This document shows, piece by piece, positions 1 to 7,915 of a stretch of DNA of 34,136 bases. Positions within the stretch are counted from its first letter, which is position 1. Every line of letters begins with the position of its first letter. The stretch covers positions 1 through 34,136 of the forward strand of contig WVYN01000077.1 in NCBI GenBank assembly GCA_011772965.1, written 5' to 3'. Made by a program: the position numbers and the translations under genes. Source of the DNA: Gammaproteobacteria bacterium. GTDB taxonomy: Bacteria; Pseudomonadota; Gammaproteobacteria; Eutrophobiales; Eutrophobiaceae. Under the pieces are notes generated by a model. The model was not told the origin of the DNA and did not search any database. It worked only from the letters and a program-made list of their open reading frames with translations.

Positions 1-1587
1 CTCAATGGCAGTAACACGGGTGTTGCCAATATAGAAACAATTGACATGAATAACACCGGCATCCTGGTCGGTAACGCAGTTGGGCCAACCACCTGGACTC
101 TAAGCGGTGCAGGCTCTGACATAAATGGTATCGTCACACTCCAAAACCTCGGTACGATCAGGAGTGGTGCTGGCACAAATACCTATAACTCGGATGGAAC
201 CTATACCGGTAATATTCAAATCACTTCATTGAATAATACCTGGAACCATAATCCTAACCAAACATTAACTACGGGTACAGTTTCTGGTGGAGGCGTGCTG
301 ACGATACCTGGCCCGGGACTTCCTAATAATTTGACTGTAGGCCCGGGTGATCTGGTATTGCCTGACTTAACTGGATTCTCCGGACATCTATTGATTGGTG
401 GAACCATGACTCCACTCTCAACCAATATTGCTGATGCCACTTTCATTGATGTGCAAACCAATATATTAACTGTCGACAGTCCAATTGTGACTAATGCTAA
501 TGTGACATTATTATCAGGTGAACTTGTACTTAATAACACTCTTAGTTCCGGGAACTTGCTCACCCTGGTCGCAAATACGGGCGACATACTAGTGCCGGCA
601 TTGGTTGACCTCTCGGCAAACTCAGGTTATTTCATTGCCAATGGTGACCTGCCTGATACCATTAATATGAGGTTATTGTTTGGCGGTGGTTCAGTTGAGG
701 TCGCGACTGGAACTGCAACTGGCATACTGTTGTTTGCACCTGGTTCCAATGCAATAAATGTGGCAACTCCAAGTGCCGGATTTCTCAGCACCTTGAATGC
801 GCTTGGTTTGAGCGGGCTCGTCAGTCGTACAATCAGCATTTCCAACCCGGCTGCTGAACTGACCAGGTTGGAAGAGCTACTGGAGCTTGATACCGGCTTG
901 TTTGAACAGGACCTGACACTGTTTGGAATTATTGGTAATGGTATTGCGCTGGCACTGGCACAATGCGAGGAGATTGACGGTTGCGCACCCAATATAACCA
1001 TGGATGAATTGAATGAACTGATTGTACAACTGGAGACCCGGCTGGAAGAACTCAAGAGAAGGTGTCTAGAATTTGACATCAAGGCTTGTGATCTTATTAA
1101 ATCTTATAAAGAAGAACTTGATAACTTCTATACCTATCGCGATGAACTGCAGCAATATCTCGCAAGTATCGAGAGCATACCTGAGGAGCTTGAAGATGAA
1201 TTTACGAAAGAGTTTGGAATAGAATCAGGGATAGCTGTTGATGCAACAGTCAGGTCGTTACAAAAGACCCTTCAGACAATTGAGGCCCGAATAATCTGGC
1301 TGGAAAGCCTGAAAGAGAATCCTGTCGAACAGGCCAGGCTTGGTGAGATTTCAGGGTTCAAAATTACACCTGAAGTACTGGAAGAAATCATTGAAGGGGC
1401 AAGGACAGAGGCCAAATTCATAGAGGAACAGATTCTTATGCTTCTGAATGGCACACAGGCGTCAAATGCGATTGATTCACAACCCATTGCTGCAACGGAA
1501 GAAGCAAATCAAATCGATAACATCGGAAATGGAGTGGCTGTACTTGCTCCAGAAAAACAGCCATATCAATCCACAGGACTCAACTGA
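1..1587 (+). CDS. Large beta-helix (filamentous-haemagglutinin-like) surface protein, 3' part only
   Basis: The reading frame is open from the first base of the window, so the gene starts upstream; the first ATG here (46) is internal. The visible N-terminal part, about 285 residues, is rich in Gly, Asn, Thr, Leu and Val with short repeating strand-like units, as in the haemagglutinin/autotransporter beta-helix passengers of secreted adhesins. It then switches to an acidic alpha-helical tail: a Gly/Ala helix, a C-x5-C pair (Cys codons at 964 and 982) and long heptad-like Leu/Glu coiled coils to the end. No autotransporter barrel is present at the C-terminus, so export by a two-partner or other route is inferred. 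The stop overlaps the next start by one base. The tail shares a domain with that next protein. Adhesin or extracellular structural role is likely; exact function unknown. Confidence 0.7.
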   Translation, partial: LNGSNTGVANIETIDMNNTGILVGNAVGPTTWTLSGAGSDINGIVTLQNLGTIRSGAGTNTYNSDGTYTGNIQITSLNNTWNHNPNQTLTTGTVSGGGVLTIPGPGLPNNLTVGPGDLVLPDLTGFSGHLLIGGTMTPLSTNIADATFIDVQTNILTVDSPIVTNANVTLLSGELVLNNTLSSGNLLTLVANTGDILVPALVDLSANSGYFIANGDLPDTINMRLLFGGGSVEVATGTATGILLFAPGSNAINVATPSAGFLSTLNALGLSGLVSRTISISNPAAELTRLEELLELDTGLFEQDLTLFGIIGNGIALALAQCEEIDGCAPNITMDELNELIVQLETRLEELKRRCLEFDIKACDLIKSYKEELDNFYTYRDELQQYLASIESIPEELEDEFTKEFGIESGIAVDATVRSLQKTLQTIEARIIWLESLKENPVEQARLGEISGFKITPEVLEEIIEGARTEAKFIEEQILMLLNGTQASNAIDSQPIAATEEANQIDNIGNGVAVLAPEKQPYQSTGLN

Positions 1588-2099
1588 TGAGAGTTAACCT
1601 AATTAATGTAAAGCATAAAAAAATGAGTCAGGGATTACTTATCTTTTTCTTGATCATTAATTATATCCCCGGTGTGAATGCCAATGAGATTCTCGAACAG
1701 GTTGAAGTCCAGGAGGCTGAAGCCAAAGTGCTTGAAGCCGAGGCTGCAATCTTCAAGTCAATCGGTATGGGCCTCGCGATGTCACTTGCCCATTGTGATG
1801 AAGATACTGACTGCAATATTGCAGTTAGTGAAACCGAGATAGAAAAGTTACTAAATACTCTTAATGATCGAATCAATGGTCTAGTATTACGTCTTGAATC
1901 CGGTGATACGAACATAGAAGATGCTCTGGTTATGTATGCCAACCAGCGAGATCAATACATCCAGTTTCAGGAAACGCTGGCCGACATGACACCGGAAACC
2001 GGTGCTGCTTCAGGAGATGTTGATCCCAGTATATTTAAAGATGCTCAGGTCACAGAAGAAAAATTATTAATAGATGATTTTGATCCTACAAATTATTAA
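1587..2099 (+). CDS. Small secreted coiled-coil protein, partner of the upstream adhesin
   Basis: This 170-residue protein is translationally coupled to the adhesin: its ATG shares the A of the adhesin's TGA, and an AGGA lies eight bases upstream. It has a basic N-region followed by a hydrophobic segment (about residues 14-31) that reads as a signal peptide ending near V-N-A. The mature part is acidic and helical. Around residues 55-125 it repeats the adhesin tail: an I-G-x-G-(L/I)-A-(M/L)-x-L-A helix, then C-x5-C (Cys codons at 1794 and 1812), then a heptad-like helix and a conserved Tyr/Asp stretch. I do not recognise a named family. A periplasmic or surface cofactor for the adhesin, perhaps pairing with its tail, is inferred from coupling and shared domain. 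An alternative Met at 1623 would give a more conventional signal peptide. Confidence 0.7.
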   Translation: MRVNLINVKHKKMSQGLLIFFLIINYIPGVNANEILEQVEVQEAEAKVLEAEAAIFKSIGMGLAMSLAHCDEDTDCNIAVSETEIEKLLNTLNDRINGLVLRLESGDTNIEDALVMYANQRDQYIQFQETLADMTPETGAASGDVDPSIFKDAQVTEEKLLIDDFDPTNY

Positions 2100-2130
2100 T
2101 ATAATTTGATTATAGGTAACAGGAAAGTAT

Positions 2131-2162
2131 AAAAAATAACCCGCATAAGCGGGTTATTTTTT
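2131..2162. terminator. Bidirectional rho-independent terminator
   Basis: A perfect 14-bp inverted repeat (AAAAAATAACCCGC / GCGGGTTATTTTTT) with an ATAA loop. The A-run and T-run flank a GC core, so it can end transcription in both directions. It sits between the adhesin operon (+) and the Sel1-repeat gene (-), whose TAA stop overlaps the last two bases. Confidence 0.92.
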
Positions 2163-2694
2163 AACTGTTCGGATCAGGAATAGTGGGTATTTCCCCTTGC
2201 TGGTTTGGGTCTTCCGGTGGTGGCCCGTACTTCTTTATGTAGTCAGCAATGACTTTTTGTGCCTCATTATATTCTTCCTTGGAAAGGTTACTTTTCGCCT
2301 TGTCCAGAGCATTCATGGACAACTGGTGCTTATGAGAAGCGCCTACGTTGTACCAGATATAGGCAAACTCGTAATCCCTGGGTACGCCCTTGCCTTGGGC
2401 ATACAAATTGGCCAGCTTATACTGGGCGTTGGCGAGGCGATTTTCGGAGGCCTTGCGCAGCCACTTGCTGGCTTCCTCATAATCCTGTTCCACGCCCTGG
2501 CCTTTCATATACATGACTCCCAGATAGTACTGGGGCAGGGGATCAGACTCATTTGTTTTAGCCAATGAAATCATGGTGTTATATGCAGCATCGTAATCAC
2601 CCATGATGTAGGCGACGACACCGTCATTAAAGTCTGCTCTGGTTTGACTGATCGACATCAGCAGTAAGAGGCTGAGAGTAATTATTTTCTTCAT
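2161..2694 (-). CDS. Secreted Sel1-repeat (SLR/TPR-like) protein
   Basis: I start this gene at the Met (2694) that begins a clear Sec signal peptide (MKK, a Leu-rich core, cleavage near Q-T-R-A); an in-frame ATG at 2751 would add 19 residues ahead of it and has no better ribosome site. The mature 157 residues carry two to three Sel1-like repeats, seen as A-x-Y-x-L-G-x-M-Y-x-x-G-x-G-V-x-x-D-Y-x-x-A-x-x-W and a second copy with Y-K-L-A-N-L-Y-A-Q-G-K-G-V. The C-terminus is Pro-rich and disordered-looking. Sel1 proteins are protein-protein adaptors; the partner is unknown. The gene is divergent from the acuI-like gene and ends in the shared terminator. Confidence 0.85.
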   Translation of the reverse strand: MKKIITLSLLLLMSISQTRADFNDGVVAYIMGDYDAAYNTMISLAKTNESDPLPQYYLGVMYMKGQGVEQDYEEASKWLRKASENRLANAQYKLANLYAQGKGVPRDYEFAYIWYNVGASHKHQLSMNALDKAKSNLSKEEYNEAQKVIADYIKKYGPPPEDPNQQGEIPTIPDPNS

Positions 2695-2861
2695 TCCGGG
2701 TTTCCCGTATTTGGACATTTGCTTATTCTTTCGTAGAATGTGCCGCTTCATTTCACTGGCACAAAATCTCTGACAATCGGTTGCTTGCAGAGTTTCATCA
2801 CCCCGTCAGGGTGCAAGATTGTTTCACGTGATACCGTTAATGTAAAGGCACGAGGGTCTAA

Positions 2862-3860
2862 ATGACAGAATTCAGGGCATACCGTGTTCACAAAAAGGAC
2901 AAGCTGATCAAGGGCGAAATTGAACTATTGACACTGGACGATTTGTCGCCCGGTGAAGTTGTCATCAAGTCAGAGTATTCCAGTGTCAATTACAAGGATG
3001 CCCTTGCGGCAACCGGCAGGGGCAAAATCATCCGTGAATTTCCGAGGGTTGCCGGCATTGATGTAGCTGGGCGGGTTGTTTCGTCAAACGACAAGCGTTT
3101 CCGGAAAGGTGATGCCGTACTGGTCACAGGCTACGAATTCGGAACCGGTCATGACGGTGGCTATGCGGAATATGCCCGCGTCCCGGCCGAGTGGGTCATA
3201 CTGTTGCCTGACGGGTTAAGTACCTACGAGGCCATGGCAATGGGAACGGCCGCATTTACCGTCGGACTCTGTGTAAAACGTCTGGAAGATAACCAGCAGA
3301 CACCGGAAAAGGGCCCCTTTGTGGTAACAGGGGCAACGGGTGGTGTTGGTATGTTTGCGATCGATATACTCTCGAAACTGGGCTATGAGGTAATTGCCCT
3401 GACCGGCAAGGCCGACCGGGCTGATGAACTTAAAAGGCTCGGCGCCGCAGGCATCCTTGACCGTCAATCGCTGCAACTGGACGGGCCACCTCTGGAAAAA
3501 TCACATTGGGGTGGAGCGATTGATAATGTTGGAGGAGATATACTGGCCTGGTTAACCCGCACGGTAGTACCCTGGGGGAATATTGCCTCGGTTGGATTAG
3601 CGGGAGGGTCTCAATTAAACACGACAGTCATGCCATTTATTCTGCGTGGTGTCAGTTTGCTGGGAATTACCTCCTCCGGTTGTCCGGGCGATCTGCGTAG
3701 TAAAATATGGCAACGGCTTGCGAGCGATCTCAAACCGCAACATCTAGACAAGATAGTTACACAAACTTCAGAGATGGAACAGTTACCGAAAATTTTCGAT
3801 GATATGCTGGACGGTAAGTCATATGGCAGGACAGTCATTAAATTACCCGAAGCCAACTAA
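2862..3860 (+). CDS. acuI: YhdH/AcuI-family NADPH-dependent quinone-oxidoreductase-like (acrylyl-CoA reductase) protein
   Basis: A 332-residue zinc-independent medium-chain dehydrogenase/reductase. The N-terminal GroES-like half has the family phrase [10 protein letters not shown] and P-G-I-D-like V-A-G-I-D-V-A-G. The Rossmann half has V-T-G-A-T-G-G-V-G at about residues 155-163 followed by the usual NADPH-binding helix. Catalytic zinc ligands are absent, as expected. Family members reduce acryloyl-CoA to propionyl-CoA, so a role in disposing of reactive enoyl-CoAs is likely but the substrate is not proved by sequence. A CGAGGG ribosome site precedes the ATG. The stop is five bases before leuC, so it is probably co-transcribed with leuC and leuD. 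Confidence 0.88.
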   Translation: MTEFRAYRVHKKDKLIKGEIELLTLDDLSPGEVVIKSEYSSVNYKDALAATGRGKIIREFPRVAGIDVAGRVVSSNDKRFRKGDAVLVTGYEFGTGHDGGYAEYARVPAEWVILLPDGLSTYEAMAMGTAAFTVGLCVKRLEDNQQTPEKGPFVVTGATGGVGMFAIDILSKLGYEVIALTGKADRADELKRLGAAGILDRQSLQLDGPPLEKSHWGGAIDNVGGDILAWLTRTVVPWGNIASVGLAGGSQLNTTVMPFILRGVSLLGITSSGCPGDLRSKIWQRLASDLKPQHLDKIVTQTSEMEQLPKIFDDMLDGKSYGRTVIKLPEAN

Positions 3861-3865
3861 CCATT

Positions 3866-5269
3866 ATGGCCAAGACACTCTATGACAAATTATGGGATGC
3901 ACACCTGGTAAAGGACCTGGGCGATGGTTCGGCATTAATCTATATCGACAGGCATCTTATCCATGAAGTGACATCACCCCAGGCATTTGAAGGACTGCGA
4001 ATGGCCGGCAGGAAACCCTGGCGTTTGTCTGCTAATCTCGCTGTTCCGGATCATAATGTACCCACAACTGACCGGCATAACATTGAGGACCCGGTATCGA
4101 AGCTGCAGTTGCAAACTTTGGATGAGAACTGTGCGACGACCGGTATCATCAAGTTTGAGATCAATGATCCGCGTCAGGGTATCGTCCATGTGATTGGACC
4201 GGAGCAGGGGGCCTCACTGCCGGGTATGACCATTGTCTGCGGTGATTCACACACATCTACCAATGGTGCCCTGGGTGCGCTGGCGTTTGGGATCGGGACC
4301 TCGGAAGTTGAACATGTTCTGGCAACCCAATGCTTGGTCTCGCAAAAAGCGAAAAACATGCTGATAAATGTCAACGGTCAGGTCGGTCGCGGTGTAACAG
4401 CAAAGGACATTATCCTTGCCATTATTGGTGAGATAGGCACTGCAGGAGGAACCGGATTTACCATTGAATATGCCGGTGATGCAATCCGTGAATTATCCAT
4501 GGAAGGCAGAATGACCATATGTAATATGAGTATCGAGGCAGGCGCACGCGCCGGTATGATAGCCGTTGACCAAAAGACGATCGATTATGTGAGAGGCAAA
4601 CCGTTTTCGCCAAAAGGTGAATTGTGGGAAAAGGCTATTGAGTCATGGCGAAATCTCAAAAGTGATGATGATGCCAGTTTTGACAAGGTCGTTGATATTA
4701 ATGCAGCGGATATTCAACCACAGGTTACCTGGGGGACTTCACCGGAAATGGTGGTTGCTGTCGGTGATCGGGTTCCGGATCCCGGGAGCGAAGCAGACCC
4801 GGTAAAGCAACAGGGTATGATGCGGGCACTGGAATACATGGATCTCAAGCCCGGGATCCCGGTTACTGATATCAAGCTGGATAAGATATTCCTTGGCTCC
4901 TGCACCAACTCCAGAATTGAGGATTTACGGGCAGCAGCCAAAGTAATAAAAGGTCATAAGATTGCGGATAACATTAAACTGGCGATGGTGGTTCCCGGTT
5001 CCGGACTGGTGAAACAGCAGGCTGAGGCGGAAGGACTTGATAAAGTTTTTGTCGGATCCGGATTTGAATGGCGTGAGCCTGGTTGTTCCATGTGCCTGGG
5101 AATGAACCCGGACCGGCTGGAACCCGGAGAACGCTGCGCATCAACCTCCAACCGGAATTTCGAGGGCCGGCAGGGCCAGGGCGGACGCACGCATCTCGTG
5201 AGCCCGGCGATGGCTGCTGCCGCAGCCATCGCTGGTCATTTTGTCGATGTCAGGTCATTTGGAGAATAG
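3866..5269 (+). CDS. leuC: 3-isopropylmalate dehydratase large subunit
   Basis: This is the catalytic [4Fe-4S] subunit of isopropylmalate isomerase in leucine synthesis, acting as a cytoplasmic heterodimer with LeuD. At 467 residues it has the usual full length. It shows the aconitase-superfamily segment [11 protein letters not shown] and all three cluster cysteines: Cys346 in G-S-C-T-N-S-R and Cys407/Cys410 in E-P-G-C-S-M-C-L-G. The ATG begins [10 protein letters not shown] as in proteobacterial LeuC. It lies between the acuI-like gene and leuD with gaps of five and three bases. leuA and leuB are not in the window. Confidence 0.97.
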   Translation: MAKTLYDKLWDAHLVKDLGDGSALIYIDRHLIHEVTSPQAFEGLRMAGRKPWRLSANLAVPDHNVPTTDRHNIEDPVSKLQLQTLDENCATTGIIKFEINDPRQGIVHVIGPEQGASLPGMTIVCGDSHTSTNGALGALAFGIGTSEVEHVLATQCLVSQKAKNMLINVNGQVGRGVTAKDIILAIIGEIGTAGGTGFTIEYAGDAIRELSMEGRMTICNMSIEAGARAGMIAVDQKTIDYVRGKPFSPKGELWEKAIESWRNLKSDDDASFDKVVDINAADIQPQVTWGTSPEMVVAVGDRVPDPGSEADPVKQQGMMRALEYMDLKPGIPVTDIKLDKIFLGSCTNSRIEDLRAAAKVIKGHKIADNIKLAMVVPGSGLVKQQAEAEGLDKVFVGSGFEWREPGCSMCLGMNPDRLEPGERCASTSNRNFEGRQGQGGRTHLVSPAMAAAAAIAGHFVDVRSFGE

Positions 5270-5272
5270 TGA

Positions 5273-5920
5273 GTGAGAGCATTTAAAACACTTACAGGTA
5301 TCGTGGTTCCGCTGGACAGGCCCAATGTAGATACAGATGCGATCATCCCCAAACAATACCTTAAATCCATACATCGAACCGGTTTTGGCGTGACCCTGTT
5401 TGATGACTGGCGCTATCTGGAACCGGGTAAACCCGGTGATGACCATAGCAAACGTAAGGTCAATACGGATTTTGTGCTCAATCAACCGCGCTATGAAAAA
5501 GGGGAAATATTGCTCGCGAGGAAAAACTTCGGTTGCGGGTCTTCCCGCGAGCATGCTGTATGGGCTCTGATGGACTATGGTTTCAAGGTCGTAATTGCCC
5601 CCAGCTATGCGGACATTTTTTTCTCCAATTCCCTCAAGAATGGTCTGTTGCCGGTTGTGCTGACAGAATCTGAATTGGATGAACTTTTCGAGGCCACCTT
5701 TGCGAATGAAGGTTATCAGTTAACAGTTAATCTTGAAGAACAAAGCATTATCACGCCGGATGGCAAGGCCTACAGTTTTGATATTGATACGGGATATAAA
5801 AACCGCTTGCTTCAAGGCCTTGATGAAATTGGGATCACACTTAGGGACAGAGATGCTATCAGGGCTTATGAGGATAAGGCCCGTCAATTATCCCCCTGGT
5901 TGTTTGGCGATCGAACCTAA
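5273..5920 (+). CDS. leuD: 3-isopropylmalate dehydratase small subunit
   Basis: The LeuD swivelling-domain subunit that completes isopropylmalate isomerase. The 215 residues are typical, with N-terminal [18 protein letters not shown] and the substrate-loop signature [11 protein letters not shown]. The start is GTG at 5273, fixed by GGAGA at 5261-5265, which lies inside the end of leuC. It ends three bases before the stop of the convergent outer-membrane protein gene, and I see no terminator hairpin in between, so the two transcripts probably overlap. Confidence 0.97.
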   Translation: MRAFKTLTGIVVPLDRPNVDTDAIIPKQYLKSIHRTGFGVTLFDDWRYLEPGKPGDDHSKRKVNTDFVLNQPRYEKGEILLARKNFGCGSSREHAVWALMDYGFKVVIAPSYADIFFSNSLKNGLLPVVLTESELDELFEATFANEGYQLTVNLEEQSIITPDGKAYSFDIDTGYKNRLLQGLDEIGITLRDRDAIRAYEDKARQLSPWLFGDRT

Positions 5921-5923
5921 TGC

Positions 5924-7105
5924 CTAGAAATAATAGGTGAGTAACAGCTCAACATAATCATCACGCCTCAGCGAAAATCCCGGGTCTCCCGGATCCTGGT
6001 CAAAGAGGAAACGCCCTTCCATTTCCAGGAACCAGCGAGCTGCAAGCCGGCGACTGGCCTCGACATTGAAAAATTTCCCGCCATTATCCTTGTCTACCAG
6101 AAGGCCGGCGAGTAATTCTGATGATGATGCATCGTTGAATGCAAAACGAGTCCCCAGTGCAATATCATCATCGAAAATGTTTGGTGCTTCCTTACCCCGC
6201 TCATCATAGTGATATTCAGCCAGAAGGCCGAGGTCTATCACCGAACCAAGAAGGCCCACAATGGTATATTCGAACCCGCCTGCCAGGGCGTTATAGGTTT
6301 CACCCTGGCCACTGCGATGTAACGCTTCGAGTTTCCAGAGCATGTTGCCCTTGGTGGCTTGCACATCAAGGGAGGTCTGGTTGATGATGTCATAAAAAGG
6401 AAATAATACGCCTTCACCTTCTCGTACTGTTGTCAATAACTGTGGTTCCCTACTGGTGCCATAGAAATGGGCAAGGCCGATGTCCCAATCGCCAAAGAAA
6501 TGAGAATAACGAACGGCAAAATCAACGTGCTTTTCTTTTGCGCCTGACTCATACCGGGAAAGGTCAGTGTTTACCCGTGGCTGGGTTCGTAAGCGACCCT
6601 TGGTCCCCGGAAAGGTCCTTTCCCTGAACCACGGCATCACAAACAGATCGAGAGTACCCCAGTCATTAATCAATGCCAGATTAAGCATGGGTTGGCCCAG
6701 TTTGTCTTCACCATCAATATTTTCAACCAGATCTGTCTGATTAATAATGTCAACCAGATGCTGGAATTCAATAACTCCCCAGAAGACCTTGCGAATGCCG
6801 AGACGCAGTTCCCATCGATTGCTTGCTTTTAACCATGTCAATTCCCGAATATCAAAATGTGTGCGCTCCGGGTCATGCTGGTCAACTCTGAAAAAAGGTG
6901 TGACAGCGAATAGTTGTCTGTCATCATCCCATTCATGGAAATACTCTGCTTGAAAAACAAAAGATTGATTAAAGTGATAATTCTGTGGGGGAGTCAGTGC
7001 TTCTTGTGGGAAATATCTAGTTTCACTACCAACTGAAGCTGTCAATTCATGTGCAGATGCCATAAAAGAAAACAGTAGACAGGCAATGAAAAGTAGGGGC
7101 TTCAT
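5924..7105 (-). CDS. Outer-membrane beta-barrel protein of the RND export operon
   Basis: A 393-residue protein with a signal peptide (about residues 1-18, ending A-S-A). The mature chain is made of alternating amphipathic strands with aromatic girdles and short acidic turns. It ends L-L-L-T-Y-Y-F, the terminal-Phe signal recognised by the BAM machinery, so an outer-membrane barrel is well supported. It contains a conserved-looking block with W-G-V-I-E-F-Q-H-L-V-D-I-I-N-Q-T-D near residues 108-125, which reminds me of DUF1302-type barrels that accompany RND exporters, but I cannot assign a family with certainty. It is the last gene of the tetR-RND-LolA-like-barrel operon, 24 bases behind the LolA-like gene. 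Inferred role: outer-membrane end of a lipophile export path. Confidence 0.75.
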   Translation of the reverse strand: MKPLLFIACLLFSFMASAHELTASVGSETRYFPQEALTPPQNYHFNQSFVFQAEYFHEWDDDRQLFAVTPFFRVDQHDPERTHFDIRELTWLKASNRWELRLGIRKVFWGVIEFQHLVDIINQTDLVENIDGEDKLGQPMLNLALINDWGTLDLFVMPWFRERTFPGTKGRLRTQPRVNTDLSRYESGAKEKHVDFAVRYSHFFGDWDIGLAHFYGTSREPQLLTTVREGEGVLFPFYDIINQTSLDVQATKGNMLWKLEALHRSGQGETYNALAGGFEYTIVGLLGSVIDLGLLAEYHYDERGKEAPNIFDDDIALGTRFAFNDASSSELLAGLLVDKDNGGKFFNVEASRRLAARWFLEMEGRFLFDQDPGDPGFSLRRDDYVELLLTYYF

Positions 7106-7129
7106 CAGGAATACGGGGAGGTTCAGCTA

Positions 7130-7915
7130 TCAGCGGGATCGTTTCAGTGTGTTCAGATCAAAATCCCGTTCATCCAGATCATTATTGAATTGATAGTTTT
7201 TCCAGTTTAGCAGTGTTTCCTTACCGGTTTGATAGTTGACCATGAGCATGGAGTCCGATCGCCAGAATTTATCAATATATTGCCTGTAATTACTGATAGT
7301 CAATGTCTTCAACAATGCGTTCTTGCGGTCATAATATTCGACTTTTAGTGGTTGATAGATAGATTTGTCTATCCAGACAATTTGCCGTGTATACCCTGAA
7401 TATTCATAGGCCGGATAACGTTCGATGACAAATGTCTCCTTGCCATTGAGAGTTTCATCACGCAGCCACTTGTAAGAATATTTTTCAACTTCCTGTGAGG
7501 AAAGGTCTTCATAGGCAAATTCACTGCCGACAAAAGGCCCTGATTTATTCGTTGAGGAAATTCGTTTAACCCGTTTCAATGCGGGTAGATACAGCCACTG
7601 GTCATCCGGCTCAAGTGCATGTGTATAACTCAGAAAAGCAGTGCCTTTAATATCCCTGGGGTTGTCAAAAACAGTAAGGCTTTTATCACCATCATTTTCG
7701 ACCTCCAGCGTCTTAATGTTCAGGGTTCGCTTGCTTTCCTCTCCCTGTTTGTTTCGCAATATCATTTCCATGTCGGACAACTGATTTTTCCAGCCCGTGT
7801 CCCGCCGCTCGGCTTCAATGGCTATTGCCAGGCCTTTTTCTTCGGGTGTTTCTCCTGCTGTTATCTCAGGGGATAGGAGAATCAGAGGCAGTATTATGTA
7901 CAGCCATTTCAGCAT
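7130..7915 (-). CDS. Periplasmic LolA-like outer-membrane lipoprotein-sorting-type protein
   Basis: I choose the ATG at 7915, which has GAGG nine bases upstream and starts a signal peptide (M-L-K-W-L then Ile/Leu-rich, ending near I-T-A). A TTG five codons earlier (7930) is possible. The mature 240 residues have the features of the LolA_like family that sits beside RND exporters: early E-x-x-R-R-D-x-G-W, M-x-L-R-N-x-x-G-E-E, then D-Q-W-L-Y-L-P-A-L-K-R-V-K-R-I and G-P-F-V-G-S-E-F-A-Y-E-D. These proteins are predicted half-barrel carriers of a lipid or lipoprotein in the periplasm. The gene overlaps the end of the RND gene by 50 bases, implying translational coupling. Confidence 0.85.
   Translation of the reverse strand: MLKWLYIILPLILLSPEITAGETPEEKGLAIAIEAERRDTGWKNQLSDMEMILRNKQGEESKRTLNIKTLEVENDGDKSLTVFDNPRDIKGTAFLSYTHALEPDDQWLYLPALKRVKRISSTNKSGPFVGSEFAYEDLSSQEVEKYSYKWLRDETLNGKETFVIERYPAYEYSGYTRQIVWIDKSIYQPLKVEYYDRKNALLKTLTISNYRQYIDKFWRSDSMLMVNYQTGKETLLNWKNYQFNNDLDERDFDLNTLKRSR

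Noticed and set aside
2799-2813. CACCC-CGTCA-GGGTG hairpin upstream of the acuI-like gene
   Set aside because: Only a five-pair stem with no T-run and no family match; too weak to call a terminator or riboswitch.
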